A stretch of 62,525 nt of DNA from a virus, in IMG/VR virus record IMGVR_UViG_3300020172_002336, positions 1 to 62,525 of that record; one strand, written 5' to 3'. Both the position numbers and the translations under genes were made by a program. How positions within the stretch are numbered: the stretch's first letter is position 1; every line of letters starts with the position of its first letter. This document shows positions 14,558 to 23,228 of the stretch, one piece after another. Below the pieces are notes generated by a model. That model saw only the letters and a list, made by a program, of their open reading frames with translations. It was not told the DNA's origin and did not search any database.

Positions 14558-16071
14558 TGACTGCACAACTGCACGTGCCGTGGCAACAAGCAGTCGCGAA
14601 CCTGTTCCCGGGCGCACCCGTACAGGACGGCAAGATCATCCTGCCGTACGGGGTAGCCGAGACGACGATCCTCAGGCGTCTTGGTATGCAGGTCGAAGCG
14701 CCTGTGTTGTCGCAATACAAGTTCACCGGCACGCGGCCGCCGTTCGGCGTGCAGCGCACCACCGTCGAAATGCTAACGATGAACACGCACTGCTACGTGT
14801 TGTCAGGCATGGGTGTCGGCAAGACGGCGTGCCCGCTGTGGGCGTTCGATTACCTGCGAGGGCAACAGATCGCCCGCAAGATGCTGGTGGTTGCCCCGCT
14901 GTCGACGCTCAGCTTCACATGGATGGCTGAGATCTTTCAGATCCAACTCGGGCGCACAGCGGTCGTGTTGCACGGCAGCCGTGCCAAACGTCTCAAGCTG
15001 TTGGCCGAGGACCACGACATCTACATCATTAACCACGACGGCATCGGCACGATCTATCCGGAGCTATGCGCGAAGTTTGGCAAGAAAGACATCCTCACCA
15101 TCGACGAGCTTGCGACCTACCGCAACCCCGGCCCGCGCACGAAGATGATGAAGAAATTCGCCGAGCATTTTGGTTGGGTATGGGGGATGACGGGTGCCCC
15201 TACTCCCAAGGAGCCTACCGACGTCTGGAACCAAGCGAACATCGTTACCCCGGCGCGCGTACCCAAATACTTTGGGCGCTTCCGTGAGGAACTGATGTAT
15301 AAGATCACCAACTTCAAGTGGCTTCCAAAGGAAGGCGCGGCGCAGAAGGCGTACGAGGCGATGCAGCCGAGCGTGAGGTTCACGCTGGAAGACGTGGGTG
15401 AGCTACCGCCGTACATATCTCGCCGCATCGACGTGGACCTTGGGGCCAAGCAGCGACACATCTACGAGGAGATCCGCAAGTCGTGCATGGCTATTGTCGG
15501 TGCCGACACGGTGACAGCAGCCAACGCTGGAGTGCTCTTGAGTAAGCTCCTCCAGATCAGTTTGGGTTACGTCTACTCCGAGAAGAAGGGCATCATCACC
15601 CTCGACAACCAGAACCGGCTTAACACGGTGGTCGACTTGCTCGGGTCCGGCTGCGGTAAGGCGTTGATCTTCACTTCGTTCAAGCACTCCCTGCAAGGCG
15701 TCGCCGACGCAGTTACCTCCGCGGGTTACCGCACGGCGATCGTCTCGGGAGATACACCAGCGGCAGAACGCAATCGTATCTTCGACGCGTTCCAAAATCG
15801 TGACGAACTCGACAACATCGTGGCGCATCCGCAGTGCATGGCGCACGGCATCACGATGACGGCAGCGGACACTGTGCTGTGGTTCGGCCCGCACACGTCG
15901 TTGGAGATTTACGATCAGGCCAACGCACGTATCCGCCGCACCGGCCAAAAGAAGAAGCAGCAGTTCCTCCATCTGCAGGCGACCCCCGCGGAGAAGAAGA
16001 TCTGGTCCATGCTCATCGCTCGTCAGGACGTGCAGAGCCAGTTGCTCAAGCTGTTCGAAGACGAAATGTAG
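14557..16071 (+). CDS. SNF2-family helicase (504 aa)
   Basis: The N-terminal RecA domain has the Walker A GMGVGKT at about 84-90 and Walker B ILTIDELATYRNP near 180, followed by WGMTGAPTP (motif III). The C-terminal RecA domain has KALIFTSFKHSL, IVSGDTPAAERNRIFDAFQ and the motif VI QANARIRRTGQ. This is the layout of phage SNF2/DEAD helicases that usually accompany VRR-NUC nucleases. It would act in DNA replication, repair or branch processing. Start chosen at the ATG overlapping the nuclease stop. Confidence 0.9.
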   Translation: MTAQLHVPWQQAVANLFPGAPVQDGKIILPYGVAETTILRRLGMQVEAPVLSQYKFTGTRPPFGVQRTTVEMLTMNTHCYVLSGMGVGKTACPLWAFDYLRGQQIARKMLVVAPLSTLSFTWMAEIFQIQLGRTAVVLHGSRAKRLKLLAEDHDIYIINHDGIGTIYPELCAKFGKKDILTIDELATYRNPGPRTKMMKKFAEHFGWVWGMTGAPTPKEPTDVWNQANIVTPARVPKYFGRFREELMYKITNFKWLPKEGAAQKAYEAMQPSVRFTLEDVGELPPYISRRIDVDLGAKQRHIYEEIRKSCMAIVGADTVTAANAGVLLSKLLQISLGYVYSEKKGIITLDNQNRLNTVVDLLGSGCGKALIFTSFKHSLQGVADAVTSAGYRTAIVSGDTPAAERNRIFDAFQNRDELDNIVAHPQCMAHGITMTAADTVLWFGPHTSLEIYDQANARIRRTGQKKKQQFLHLQATPAEKKIWSMLIARQDVQSQLLKLFEDEM

Positions 16072-16098
16072 TTACGAAAATAAACTACAAATACTTAC

Positions 16099-16129
16099 TT
16101 GACAATCCCATTACCCTGCTCTAGGGTAA
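16099..16129 (+). promoter_or_regulatory. Promoter overlapping a palindrome (operator-like)
   Basis: TTGACA (16099-16104) follows ATACTTAC; 17 nt later is TAGGGT (16122-16127), a poor -10. The spacer and -10 are covered by an inverted repeat ATTACCC...GGGTAAT (16109-16129), with another GGGTAATG just downstream. A protein bound to the palindrome would block this promoter; alternatively a phage factor there could compensate for the weak -10. Confidence 0.55.
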
Positions 16130-16154
16130 TGGTGGGTAATGAGAGGACCCTCAA

Positions 16155-16580
16155 ATGACCGATGTAGAAAATACTACAGCGCCTCCCGTTGACGTGGAGA
16201 AGCTGATCAGCAAGTACGTCAAGCTGCGCGACATCGTTAAGGCGAAGAACGACGCGCACTCCGCTGCCATGAAGCCGTACAGCGAGGCGATGGCGGGCGT
16301 GGAGAACATCCTGATGTCGGTGCTGGACGCCAACAGCCTGTCCAACATGAAAACCGCAGCGGGCACCGCTTCGATACTCGACAAATGGAGTGCGGTGGTG
16401 GATGATCCGCTGGCGTTCCGGACGTTCTGCATCGAGCACGATCAGTTGGATCTCGCCGACGTGAGAGCGAACGTGACCGCCGTCAGAGATTTCAACGAGG
16501 CCAACGGCGCGTTACCTCCCGGGGTTCGCCTGTCTTCTTTCCGGAAAGTCGGCGTTCGCAGGGCGGGCAGCACCGAGTAG
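16155..16580 (+). CDS. DUF7173-like phage protein (141 aa)
   Basis: Helical N-terminal half KYVKLRDIVKAKNDAHSAAM followed by PYSEAM and SNMKTAAGTAS fits a phage family I recall as DUF7173, usually located close to single-strand-binding or replication genes. The conserved M-K-T-x-x-G-T motif suggests a small beta element after the coiled region. Function unknown. GAGAGG precedes the ATG. Confidence 0.65.
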   Translation: MTDVENTTAPPVDVEKLISKYVKLRDIVKAKNDAHSAAMKPYSEAMAGVENILMSVLDANSLSNMKTAAGTASILDKWSAVVDDPLAFRTFCIEHDQLDLADVRANVTAVRDFNEANGALPPGVRLSSFRKVGVRRAGSTE

Positions 16581-16632
16581 GCCTGCCGCCAATCCCCTAC
16601 TACCAGTAGTTTCTAACGCAGCAGGAGTAAGT

Positions 16633-17874
16633 ATGTCCTCAGAGATGATGATCCCCGCGGGCTTCGGCCTTCCTTCCACGAAGCTGGCTGCTTCGCAGGT
16701 CTCCCCCAGCGACCTTGGTGCTGGCATCGGCGCGGCTTTCGCCGTCATCAGCTACAAGGGTAAGGTCTGGTCGATCAAGCACCGCGGCGACAGCAAGGCG
16801 CTCATGCGCGCCGACGGCACCGGCCCGCAGGGGACGATCGAGACCGTCATCGTCAAGGCGTCGCCTGTTATCAGCAAGATCTTCTACGCCAACGGCTTCA
16901 AGGAAGGCGATAACGCCGCCCCAGACTGCTGGTCGGTGAACGGCGCTAGCCCGGACCCGGCTTCGTCCGCCAAGCAGTCCACGACCTGCGCTGGCTGCCC
17001 GAAGCACGCATGGGGCTCTCGCATCACCGAGAGCGGCAAGTCCGGCAAGGCTTGCAGCGACAGCAAGCGCCTCGCGCTCGTCCCCGCTGCCGACATGAAC
17101 AACGAACTGTTCGGTGGGCCGATGCTCCTGCGTATCCCTGCAGCGTCGCTGCAAGGTCTCAGCCAGTACAGCGCCGCCCTGCAGGCGATGGGTCATGCGT
17201 ACTACGGCGTCGTGACCGAGATCGGCTTCGACTACAAGGAAGCCTTCCCGCTCCTGACGTTCAAGGCCAAGCGTGTCCTCACCGAGGCAGAGGTCGACGT
17301 TCTGCTTGCGCTCCAGAACAGCGAGGTCACCAACCGCATCATTAACGAGGCAGTCGACCATGTGCGGGCGGAAGTTGCCTCTCCGGGTAACGTCGCCGCT
17401 GTCGCTGGCGTGGCACCGGCTGTGCCCGCGACCGCTGCTCCTGCCCCAGTGGTGGCCACTCCGGTCGCTGCTCCTGCCCCAGTCGTGTCCGTGACCCCGG
17501 CCCCGGTTGTACCGACAAGCACGGCAGTCGCGCCCAACCCGTTTGGTGGGGTCGCTGCCCCGGTCGCTGCCCCGGTCGCTGCCCCGGTTGTTGTCGCCCC
17601 GGCAGTATCCGTACCGACCGAACTCACGCTGGAGCAGAAGTTGGCTGCCGCCGAGGCCAAGCTCGCGGCTATGGCGGCGGGCGCGGCTGCGCCGGGCAGG
17701 ACCCGCAGGGCGCGTACTCCTGCGCCGTCCCCGGCTCCCTCTGCCGACCCCAACGTCGTCGTAGCGGAGCCCGTCGTACCCCAGCAGGTAACCACGGCCC
17801 CGCTGCAGTCCCCCGTGAACCCGCAGGCGATCACGGATCTCGAAGCCCAACTGGACGCTCTCACTGGTGTCTAA
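16633..17874 (+). CDS. Cys-motif protein with Ala/Pro/Val linker, possible ssDNA-binding protein (413 aa)
   Basis: The N-terminal 250 residues contain a beta-rich region and a Cys set (PDCWS, TTCAGCPKHAWGS, KACSD) that could bind zinc. From about 255 to 335 is a disordered linker with VAAPVAAPVAAPVV repeats, and the C-terminus ends in a helical peptide (TDLEAQLDALTGV). A folded core plus long linker and short C-terminal peptide is the architecture of ssDNA-binding proteins, and the position between helicase and primase would suit that, but there is no specific motif. AGGAG precedes the ATG; a terminator follows. Confidence 0.6.
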   Translation: MSSEMMIPAGFGLPSTKLAASQVSPSDLGAGIGAAFAVISYKGKVWSIKHRGDSKALMRADGTGPQGTIETVIVKASPVISKIFYANGFKEGDNAAPDCWSVNGASPDPASSAKQSTTCAGCPKHAWGSRITESGKSGKACSDSKRLALVPAADMNNELFGGPMLLRIPAASLQGLSQYSAALQAMGHAYYGVVTEIGFDYKEAFPLLTFKAKRVLTEAEVDVLLALQNSEVTNRIINEAVDHVRAEVASPGNVAAVAGVAPAVPATAAPAPVVATPVAAPAPVVSVTPAPVVPTSTAVAPNPFGGVAAPVAAPVAAPVVVAPAVSVPTELTLEQKLAAAEAKLAAMAAGAAAPGRTRRARTPAPSPAPSADPNVVVAEPVVPQQVTTAPLQSPVNPQAITDLEAQLDALTGV

Positions 17875-17889
17875 CAGTTGAAGACTACT

Positions 17890-17912
17890 GGCCGGGGCAC
17901 CAAGCCCCGGCC
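17890..17912 (+). terminator. Hairpin terminator after the 413-aa gene
   Basis: Perfect 9-bp GC-only stem GGCCGGGGC / GCCCCGGCC with loop ACCAA. No long T run follows, so termination strength is uncertain; it may also protect the transcript end. Confidence 0.55.
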
Positions 17913-17936
17913 CACTTCAATTGTGGGGGGCGAGAC

Positions 17937-20900
17937 GTGGCAGGACCTGAGAGTGTACCAAACGCGGCAGAGTTCCTAGCGAGGGCTCTGCCGTGGCCTG
18001 TTGAGGGGGGACCGAAGTTCTTCGTCAACATCCATTATAGAACACCCAAAATCATCAACGGCGTGCCGATCCTCGGCAAGGACGGGCGTCCAGAGCAGTC
18101 GTACCCGGGCCGTGCGTGCCTTAATGTGCGCGAGGCGGCCGGGGTCACGGCGTGGGCTAACTCATTTGAGAACGGCGTCGGCACGGACATCTACGTGTGT
18201 ATGTCCGGCCAGTCGGCGGCCAAAGAGAAGGTCAGCAGCAATGGTCGAACCTACTACAACGCCATCCGAAACGCCGGGAACGCCGTCCTTCACAAGTCGT
18301 TCTATGTCGACGTCGACGTCAAGCCGGAAGCCGCGTCGAAAGGATATTCGAACACTGTTGAGGCTGCCCAAGAATTTGGACGTATTCGACGTGCCATCGG
18401 CCTCCCTGTACCCTCCATGGTTATCGCCAGCGGAAGCGGAGGTTTTCATGCGCACTGGCTGCTCGTGGAAGCTATCCCTACAGCTACGTGGGAGCCTATC
18501 GCCCACCAACTTGTGGCAGCGCTACTTGCTCAAGGGTTCAAAGGTGACACAGGCTGCACTATCGACGCGGCGCGTCTTCTCCGTGTACCCAACACTTTCA
18601 ATCACAAACAAGGCGGACGCAAACCAGTCCTGATCGGTAATAACTCTGGTCAGGACTATCTACTCGATGCGATAGCTAAGCCGCTTGAGCCGTTTAAAGG
18701 CGCGGCCAGTACGGTCATACGTACTTCGAATACTGCAGGTTTCCTCGGCAAGCCCCCGTCGAGGCTGGCCCTGTCGCAGGTCTCACCGGAAAGCCTCTCA
18801 GCCGGTGTAGCCCCTGCGGCGGGGCCTGTTCCTATCGCCGACCTAGCCGTCGTGTGCCCCTTCGTGGCGGCCAGCTTGGCCACTGGCGGCGCAGGGAACC
18901 CTAACCCCCTGTGGCTCGCAACCACCAACATCGCCACGTTCACCGCTGAGGGCCGCGACGCCGCTCACTGGATGGCGCAGGGCCATCCCGGCTACACGCA
19001 GGACAGCACGGACGAACTATGGCACCGTCAGTTGGCCACCAAGATGAACCGCAACTTCGGCTGGCCCAAGTGCCAGACGATCGCCGCCCAAGGCGCTGAG
19101 CAGTGCAAGGGCTGCCCTCACGTCGGCAGCGGCAAGAGCCCGTTCAACTTCGTCACTCCCAAGACATTGCCCCCGCAGGTAACCCCCGACGTAGCGCCCG
19201 CGGTAGAGGAAGACAGCGAGCCGCTGGCCCCCCTTCCCGACACGTATTCGCGCAACGCCAAGCAGCAGATACTCTACACGGTGACCGACGAGGAAGGCGT
19301 GCAGAGCAAGCAGTTGCTCACCCGCTTCCCTTTTGAGAAGCCGTGGCTGCGCTACGAACCGCCAGCGCTGATGTTCACGACAGTCACGGGCGGCGTCATC
19401 GGCATGAAGTCGGCACGCCGAGAACAGATATGCGTGCCGTTTGAACTGCTCTACGACGCTACACAGTTTCCCCGCGCTCTCGCCGTTCAGCGTATGGATA
19501 TAAAAACCCCAGAGATAACAGGAGTGATCGGCTTCATGCGTAGCTGGATCGAGGTCCTCAAAGAGGACACGGAAAACTTCGTCCACGCCGTGCCGTATGG
19601 TTGGTTCCGCAACGAGAACAACAATCGGATCAGCGGTTTCTCGTACGGCGGACAGGTGTGGTCCAAGGCTGACTACTCGCGCCCCGCGGCCAACCCCGAC
19701 ATGGTCCTCGATCGGCAGTACAAGCCGTCAGGAGACATAGCGCCGTGGCTGCTGGCGTCGAAGATGCTCACCGACCAGAAGCGCCCGGAGATCGACGCCA
19801 TCCTTGCAACGGCGTTCGCGTCTCCGCTTGTTACCCTCGTAGGTCAAACCGGCCTCCTCCTCTCGACGTACTCAGCCGAGAGCGGCATCGGCAAGACCAC
19901 GGCGCTGCGCATCGCGCAGTCTGTGTGGGGGCACCCGATCAAGGCGATCCAGTCGCTCACTGACACGATCAACTCGGTCGTAAAGAAGATGGGCGACCTC
20001 AAGAACCTGCCCATGTATTGGGACGAGTTGAAGACCGAGCACGACACGCAGCGGTTCGTGCAATTGGCGTTCCAGCTTTCGGGCGGTAAGGAGAAGTCGC
20101 GACTTAGCTCGGCGATCAAGTACCACGAGCCGGGCACTTGGGAGTTGCTCCTGTGCTCGACATCCAACGACAGCCTACTCAACCACATTACCGCGGCGAC
20201 CAAGACCACGAGCGCGGGCATGGCTCGCATCTTCGAGTTCGTCGTACCCCCGGGGGTAACCGGGCAGATCTCGCCGGGTCTGGCGCAGCAGGTGCTCGAC
20301 GGCGTCACCTACAACTACGGACATGCTGGCCTCGTGTACGCCAAGTTCCTAGGCGCGAACTACGACAAGGTCGAGGCCGAGGTGAAGGACAAGCTCTACG
20401 AGATCGAGAAGGCGCACTCGGCTACCGCTGAGGAGCGCTATTGGCTGGCCATGGTGACAGTGCTTGTTATGGGGGCCAAGTACGCCAACCAGTTGAAGCT
20501 CACGAACATCGACGAACAGGCGCTCTATAACTTCCTCGTGAGCGTCTACACCGCGATGCGGAAAGAGCGCAAAGAGAGCCCTGTGGATCTGTCCAATCCG
20601 ACGTCGATGCTGGGCCACGTCGCGCGTTACCTCAACGTCAAGCGCCCGCACAACAGCATCGTGACCAACCTTATCCACAATGGCAACGGTCGACCGCCCG
20701 TGGCAGGTACACCCGGCGCGATCGTCCAGCGGATGGATCCCAACCATCGGATCGACGAAGTGCAAGTTCAGTTCGCCACCGACACGAGCACGGTGCGCAT
20801 GCTCAGGGCACCATTCGTGGAGTGGTTGGCCGAGCAGAAGCTGAGCCAGCGGCTCGTGCTTCAACAATTGGAGAATACTTTCAACATCAAAGAGGTCCGC

Positions 20901-20999
20901 GGGCGTCTCGGCGCGGGCACACCACGCGTCACCATGCAGGAGGCTTGCCTTGAGTTTTGGTACGGAGATCCCGTTTTCAATGGTTACATCGAAGTCTAA
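17937..20999 (+). CDS. Primase-helicase fusion (AEP-type primase plus D5/DUF927-type helicase, 1020 aa)
   Basis: The GTG follows a G-rich ribosome binding site. The N-terminal domain has YVDVDVKP at about 122 and GSGGFHAHW near 165 followed by RLLRVPNTFNHK, the metal-binding and nucleotide-binding motifs of archaeo-eukaryotic primases. A Cys group (KCQT, CKGCPH) follows. The C-terminal half has Walker A ESGIGKTT near 648, MYWDELKT as Walker B-like and CSTSND as sensor, typical of phage superfamily 3/DUF927-like helicases. One protein would therefore prime and unwind at the phage fork, alongside the polymerase at 9571. Confidence 0.85.
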   Translation: MAGPESVPNAAEFLARALPWPVEGGPKFFVNIHYRTPKIINGVPILGKDGRPEQSYPGRACLNVREAAGVTAWANSFENGVGTDIYVCMSGQSAAKEKVSSNGRTYYNAIRNAGNAVLHKSFYVDVDVKPEAASKGYSNTVEAAQEFGRIRRAIGLPVPSMVIASGSGGFHAHWLLVEAIPTATWEPIAHQLVAALLAQGFKGDTGCTIDAARLLRVPNTFNHKQGGRKPVLIGNNSGQDYLLDAIAKPLEPFKGAASTVIRTSNTAGFLGKPPSRLALSQVSPESLSAGVAPAAGPVPIADLAVVCPFVAASLATGGAGNPNPLWLATTNIATFTAEGRDAAHWMAQGHPGYTQDSTDELWHRQLATKMNRNFGWPKCQTIAAQGAEQCKGCPHVGSGKSPFNFVTPKTLPPQVTPDVAPAVEEDSEPLAPLPDTYSRNAKQQILYTVTDEEGVQSKQLLTRFPFEKPWLRYEPPALMFTTVTGGVIGMKSARREQICVPFELLYDATQFPRALAVQRMDIKTPEITGVIGFMRSWIEVLKEDTENFVHAVPYGWFRNENNNRISGFSYGGQVWSKADYSRPAANPDMVLDRQYKPSGDIAPWLLASKMLTDQKRPEIDAILATAFASPLVTLVGQTGLLLSTYSAESGIGKTTALRIAQSVWGHPIKAIQSLTDTINSVVKKMGDLKNLPMYWDELKTEHDTQRFVQLAFQLSGGKEKSRLSSAIKYHEPGTWELLLCSTSNDSLLNHITAATKTTSAGMARIFEFVVPPGVTGQISPGLAQQVLDGVTYNYGHAGLVYAKFLGANYDKVEAEVKDKLYEIEKAHSATAEERYWLAMVTVLVMGAKYANQLKLTNIDEQALYNFLVSVYTAMRKERKESPVDLSNPTSMLGHVARYLNVKRPHNSIVTNLIHNGNGRPPVAGTPGAIVQRMDPNHRIDEVQVQFATDTSTVRMLRAPFVEWLAEQKLSQRLVLQQLENTFNIKEVRGRLGAGTPRVTMQEACLEFWYGDPVFNGYIEV

Positions 21000-21264
21000 G
21001 AAATGCTGTTGGTGCGGTAAGCTGGTGTACGGCCCTGTGTTGGTCCACGGACTTACCGCCGCAACCGTCCATCGGTATTGCGCCGTGCAGATCGGCATGC
21101 ACGCCTTCGTGCAGCGCGAAGACGGCGGTGCAGGGATGGCCCCGGCATACGCCGTTATCGAGCGCCCCAGTATTGAGTGGGCCGCCGCGGACGCGCCGAA
21201 GACCGAGGAAAAAATAAGCGTTACCCCCGAGGGTAATGAACCCGAGCAATTAAACCTTTTTTAA
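20980..21264 (+). CDS. Small zinc-finger protein with C-terminal sliding-clamp-binding motif (94 aa)
   Basis: KKCCWCGKLVYGPVLVHG followed by HRYC gives a likely four-ligand zinc site at residues about 7-35. The protein ends in EQLNLF, an almost exact match to the bacterial beta-clamp binding consensus QL(S/D)LF, at the extreme C-terminus after a disordered acidic segment. It overlaps the end of the primase-helicase gene by 20 nt. It could tether the phage replisome, or an inhibitor, to the host DnaN clamp. A palindrome copy (21220-21237) encodes VTPEGN in the linker. Confidence 0.7.
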   Translation: MVTSKSKKCCWCGKLVYGPVLVHGLTAATVHRYCAVQIGMHAFVQREDGGAGMAPAYAVIERPSIEWAAADAPKTEEKISVTPEGNEPEQLNLF

Positions 21265-21275
21265 CGGAGCCGCCA

Positions 21276-21605
21276 ATGTCTGTGGAGACAGTCAACCATA
21301 TAGACTTCCCTAAGCTCTTGGACTTAGGTCAAGCCGAAGTGTCTAGGACCGCTGCCGAGGCAGCGCACTTGTCGTTTCACGGCAGCCAGCACCCCAAGCT
21401 GGACCGGATCAAACGTCTCGGCGCGGCGCTGATCTCTGAGATGGAGAAGCTCCGCGACACGCCGCCGATCGTGGTGACCAGACCCGACGGAGAAACGATG
21501 ACCACGGCGCACCCCTGCGTGCGAGAGGCATCAATCGCCATTACCCAACTGCAGACTTCCGTCTTCTGGTGCGCGTCGGCAGTGATCTCCACCATCAAGG
21601 ATTGA
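21276..21605 (+). CDS. Acb2/Tad1-hairpin-like protein, anti-CBASS/anti-Thoeris candidate (109 aa)
   Basis: The C-terminal helix pair, REASIAITQLQTSVFWCASAVI, fits the signature of the Acb2_Tad1 hairpin family (DUF7681): R-E-x-S-x-A-x-T-x-L-x-x-x-x-x-W-x-x-x-A-I. Acb2 proteins are helical-hairpin sponges that bind cyclic di- and trinucleotides (and some cADPR isomers) and so block CBASS and Thoeris signalling. The N-terminal half (LDRIKRLGAALISEMEKL) would be the first helix. GGAG precedes the ATG. It is next to another widespread accessory gene at 21609. Assignment is by motif memory only. Confidence 0.65.
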   Translation: MSVETVNHIDFPKLLDLGQAEVSRTAAEAAHLSFHGSQHPKLDRIKRLGAALISEMEKLRDTPPIVVTRPDGETMTTAHPCVREASIAITQLQTSVFWCASAVISTIKD

Positions 21606-21608
21606 GCC

Positions 21609-21962
21609 ATGTCCGCTGTTAACCCGAAAGACATCGCGGGAGCGTCCAAGCCTCAGGTGGGGCTTATCCCGGTAGGAGCTATGAACAGCGTAGCGCGCGT
21701 GATGGAGTTGGGCGCGGCCAAATACGGCCCCTACAACTGGCGCTCGAAAAACATCTTGTTGATGGTCTATGCGCACGCCGCGCTGCGGCACATCTTTGCG
21801 TGGATCGGCGGCGAGAGTAACGACCGCGAGAGTGGCCAGTCGCATCTAGCGCACGCCGCGTCGTGCATGCTGATCGCGCTCGACGCGCTGGAGGCCGGCA
21901 ACGCGATCGACGATCGGGTGTGGTTACCCGCTGAGGTAACGGACCAGAAGGATAACACCTAA
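21609..21962 (+). CDS. dATP/dGTP pyrophosphohydrolase-like protein, DUF5664 (117 aa)
   Basis: The pattern ELGAAKYGPYNWR, then YAHAALRHIFAWIGGES, then GQSHLAHAASCMLIA matches the all-alpha NTP pyrophosphohydrolase family known as dATP/dGTP diphosphohydrolase N-terminal domain (DUF5664). It would adjust the dNTP pool. Related enzymes accompany PurZ in phages with diaminopurine DNA, but no PurZ is visible here. The last bases overlap convergently with the phosphoesterase gene on the other strand. Confidence 0.75.
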   Translation: MSAVNPKDIAGASKPQVGLIPVGAMNSVARVMELGAAKYGPYNWRSKNILLMVYAHAALRHIFAWIGGESNDRESGQSHLAHAASCMLIALDALEAGNAIDDRVWLPAEVTDQKDNT

Positions 21963-23206
21963 GAGTTATCGAACATGCCGGGGTTCACGACGTGCCTTGC
22001 CACCAGCCCGTGTTTGCGGTGGAACACGAGCGCCTGCATCTGGCGTCGACTGCGGTAGCCGTGGTTGGCGGCGTAAGCATCCGCCGACGCCAGCACGCCG
22101 AACATTTCAACGAACCCACCGGGATACTCGGTCCTGTCTTCGTGGTGCCCGTGCCCGATCATCATGAGGCGGTACTCGGTGCGCCCCCAGATCTCGGCTT
22201 GGTCAGTTGCCATCACGGCGAGCAGCTTATCTCTCTTGACCTTGTCGCCGTGGTGCGTAGCGATGAACACTTTCCCGAACTCGTAGTAGTGAAAGAACTT
22301 CGGCGAGCAGTCGATGCTCACGCGAGGCTCGTTCTCGTATAGATGCGAGAGGAACACCGTCACCGCCGCGGCAGTGGACGGGTCATGATTGCCCTTCTCG
22401 AATATCACGCGCACGCTCTGGTGCCGCTCAAGGGCCGCCGCGATCATGTGCCGGATCATGCGGACGCCTACGTCCACCATCTTCGGGTAACGTCCGTCGG
22501 CATCGAGTAGGTTTTTGTGGGTAGGTGTGACGCTGTCGTAGCTGTCGTAGTGGAAGAAGTCCCCAAGGAACGCGATCAAGGCTTGTTCGCAAGGCGGGCA
22601 GGTGTCAATCAGGCGACGGGAGGCATCCTGTAAAATCTGCTCAGCGGCCTTGAGGTCGTAGTTATCGCCGCCTGTCTCCTGATCCCAAGCCAGCATGCCG
22701 ACGTGATGATCGCCCACCGGGTAGACCGCCAGCAAGTCCATATGCGAGAAGCCCTTAGGTTTGGCGGCCGCTTTAACTGGTTTGATGTCGCCCGCGAGCT
22801 TCTCGGCGAATGTTATCCACAGCGCCTCGCGTTGTGCGTCCTCTGGCTTTTCAGAAACCCACTGCTGCGAGACCCGACCTTGCTGGTCGTATAGGGTGGA
22901 CAGCTTGGTGATCTTCTTGGGATCAGGAAGCTGCACCGCATCCTCTGGCTCCCTTCCCGCAAGTTTGGACTTGTCCCACCGGCCGATCTCATTGCCCTCT
23001 CGATCGTAGAGCGTGGACTGGCCTTTGATGACTAGTTTGGGCGGTATCGCGGAAGTAAATCCGCGCCGTCGCGCCTCTCTCAACCGACTATCGTAAGTCG
23101 ATCGGCTCAGACCCATCGAGTTACCCGCGGCGGTAATACCTCCATGTATCGCTAAGGCATCAACAGTGTCTTGGCATACTTTATCGCTAAGCGGGGCTGA
23201 CGACAT
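21959..23206 (-). CDS. Calcineurin-like metallophosphoesterase with N-terminal helix-turn-helix-like region (415 aa)
   Basis: Residues about 15-60 (ITAAGNSMGLSRSTYDSRLREARRRG) look like a helix-turn-helix. The catalytic domain carries the five metallophosphoesterase motifs: VGDHHVG, FLGDFFHYDS, EKGNHDP, THHGD and GHGHH. Such proteins occur in many podoviruses next to the virion genes; substrate unknown. It is the first - strand gene of the rightward block in map order and the last one transcribed. A palindrome copy encodes ITAAGN near the N-terminus. Confidence 0.85.
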   Translation of the reverse strand: MSSAPLSDKVCQDTVDALAIHGGITAAGNSMGLSRSTYDSRLREARRRGFTSAIPPKLVIKGQSTLYDREGNEIGRWDKSKLAGREPEDAVQLPDPKKITKLSTLYDQQGRVSQQWVSEKPEDAQREALWITFAEKLAGDIKPVKAAAKPKGFSHMDLLAVYPVGDHHVGMLAWDQETGGDNYDLKAAEQILQDASRRLIDTCPPCEQALIAFLGDFFHYDSYDSVTPTHKNLLDADGRYPKMVDVGVRMIRHMIAAALERHQSVRVIFEKGNHDPSTAAAVTVFLSHLYENEPRVSIDCSPKFFHYYEFGKVFIATHHGDKVKRDKLLAVMATDQAEIWGRTEYRLMMIGHGHHEDRTEYPGGFVEMFGVLASADAYAANHGYRSRRQMQALVFHRKHGLVARHVVNPGMFDNS

Positions 23207-23228
23207 TCAAACTCCTCAGGTGCTAACT

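Noticed and set aside
16639-17850. 403-aa open frame on the - strand
   Set aside because: Antisense of the 413-aa gene; Arg/Gly-rich low-complexity product and no ribosome binding site.
21609-21962. Z-genome (diaminopurine) phage
   Set aside because: Only the pyrophosphohydrolase-like gene is present; no PurZ or DatZ-like gene could be recognised.
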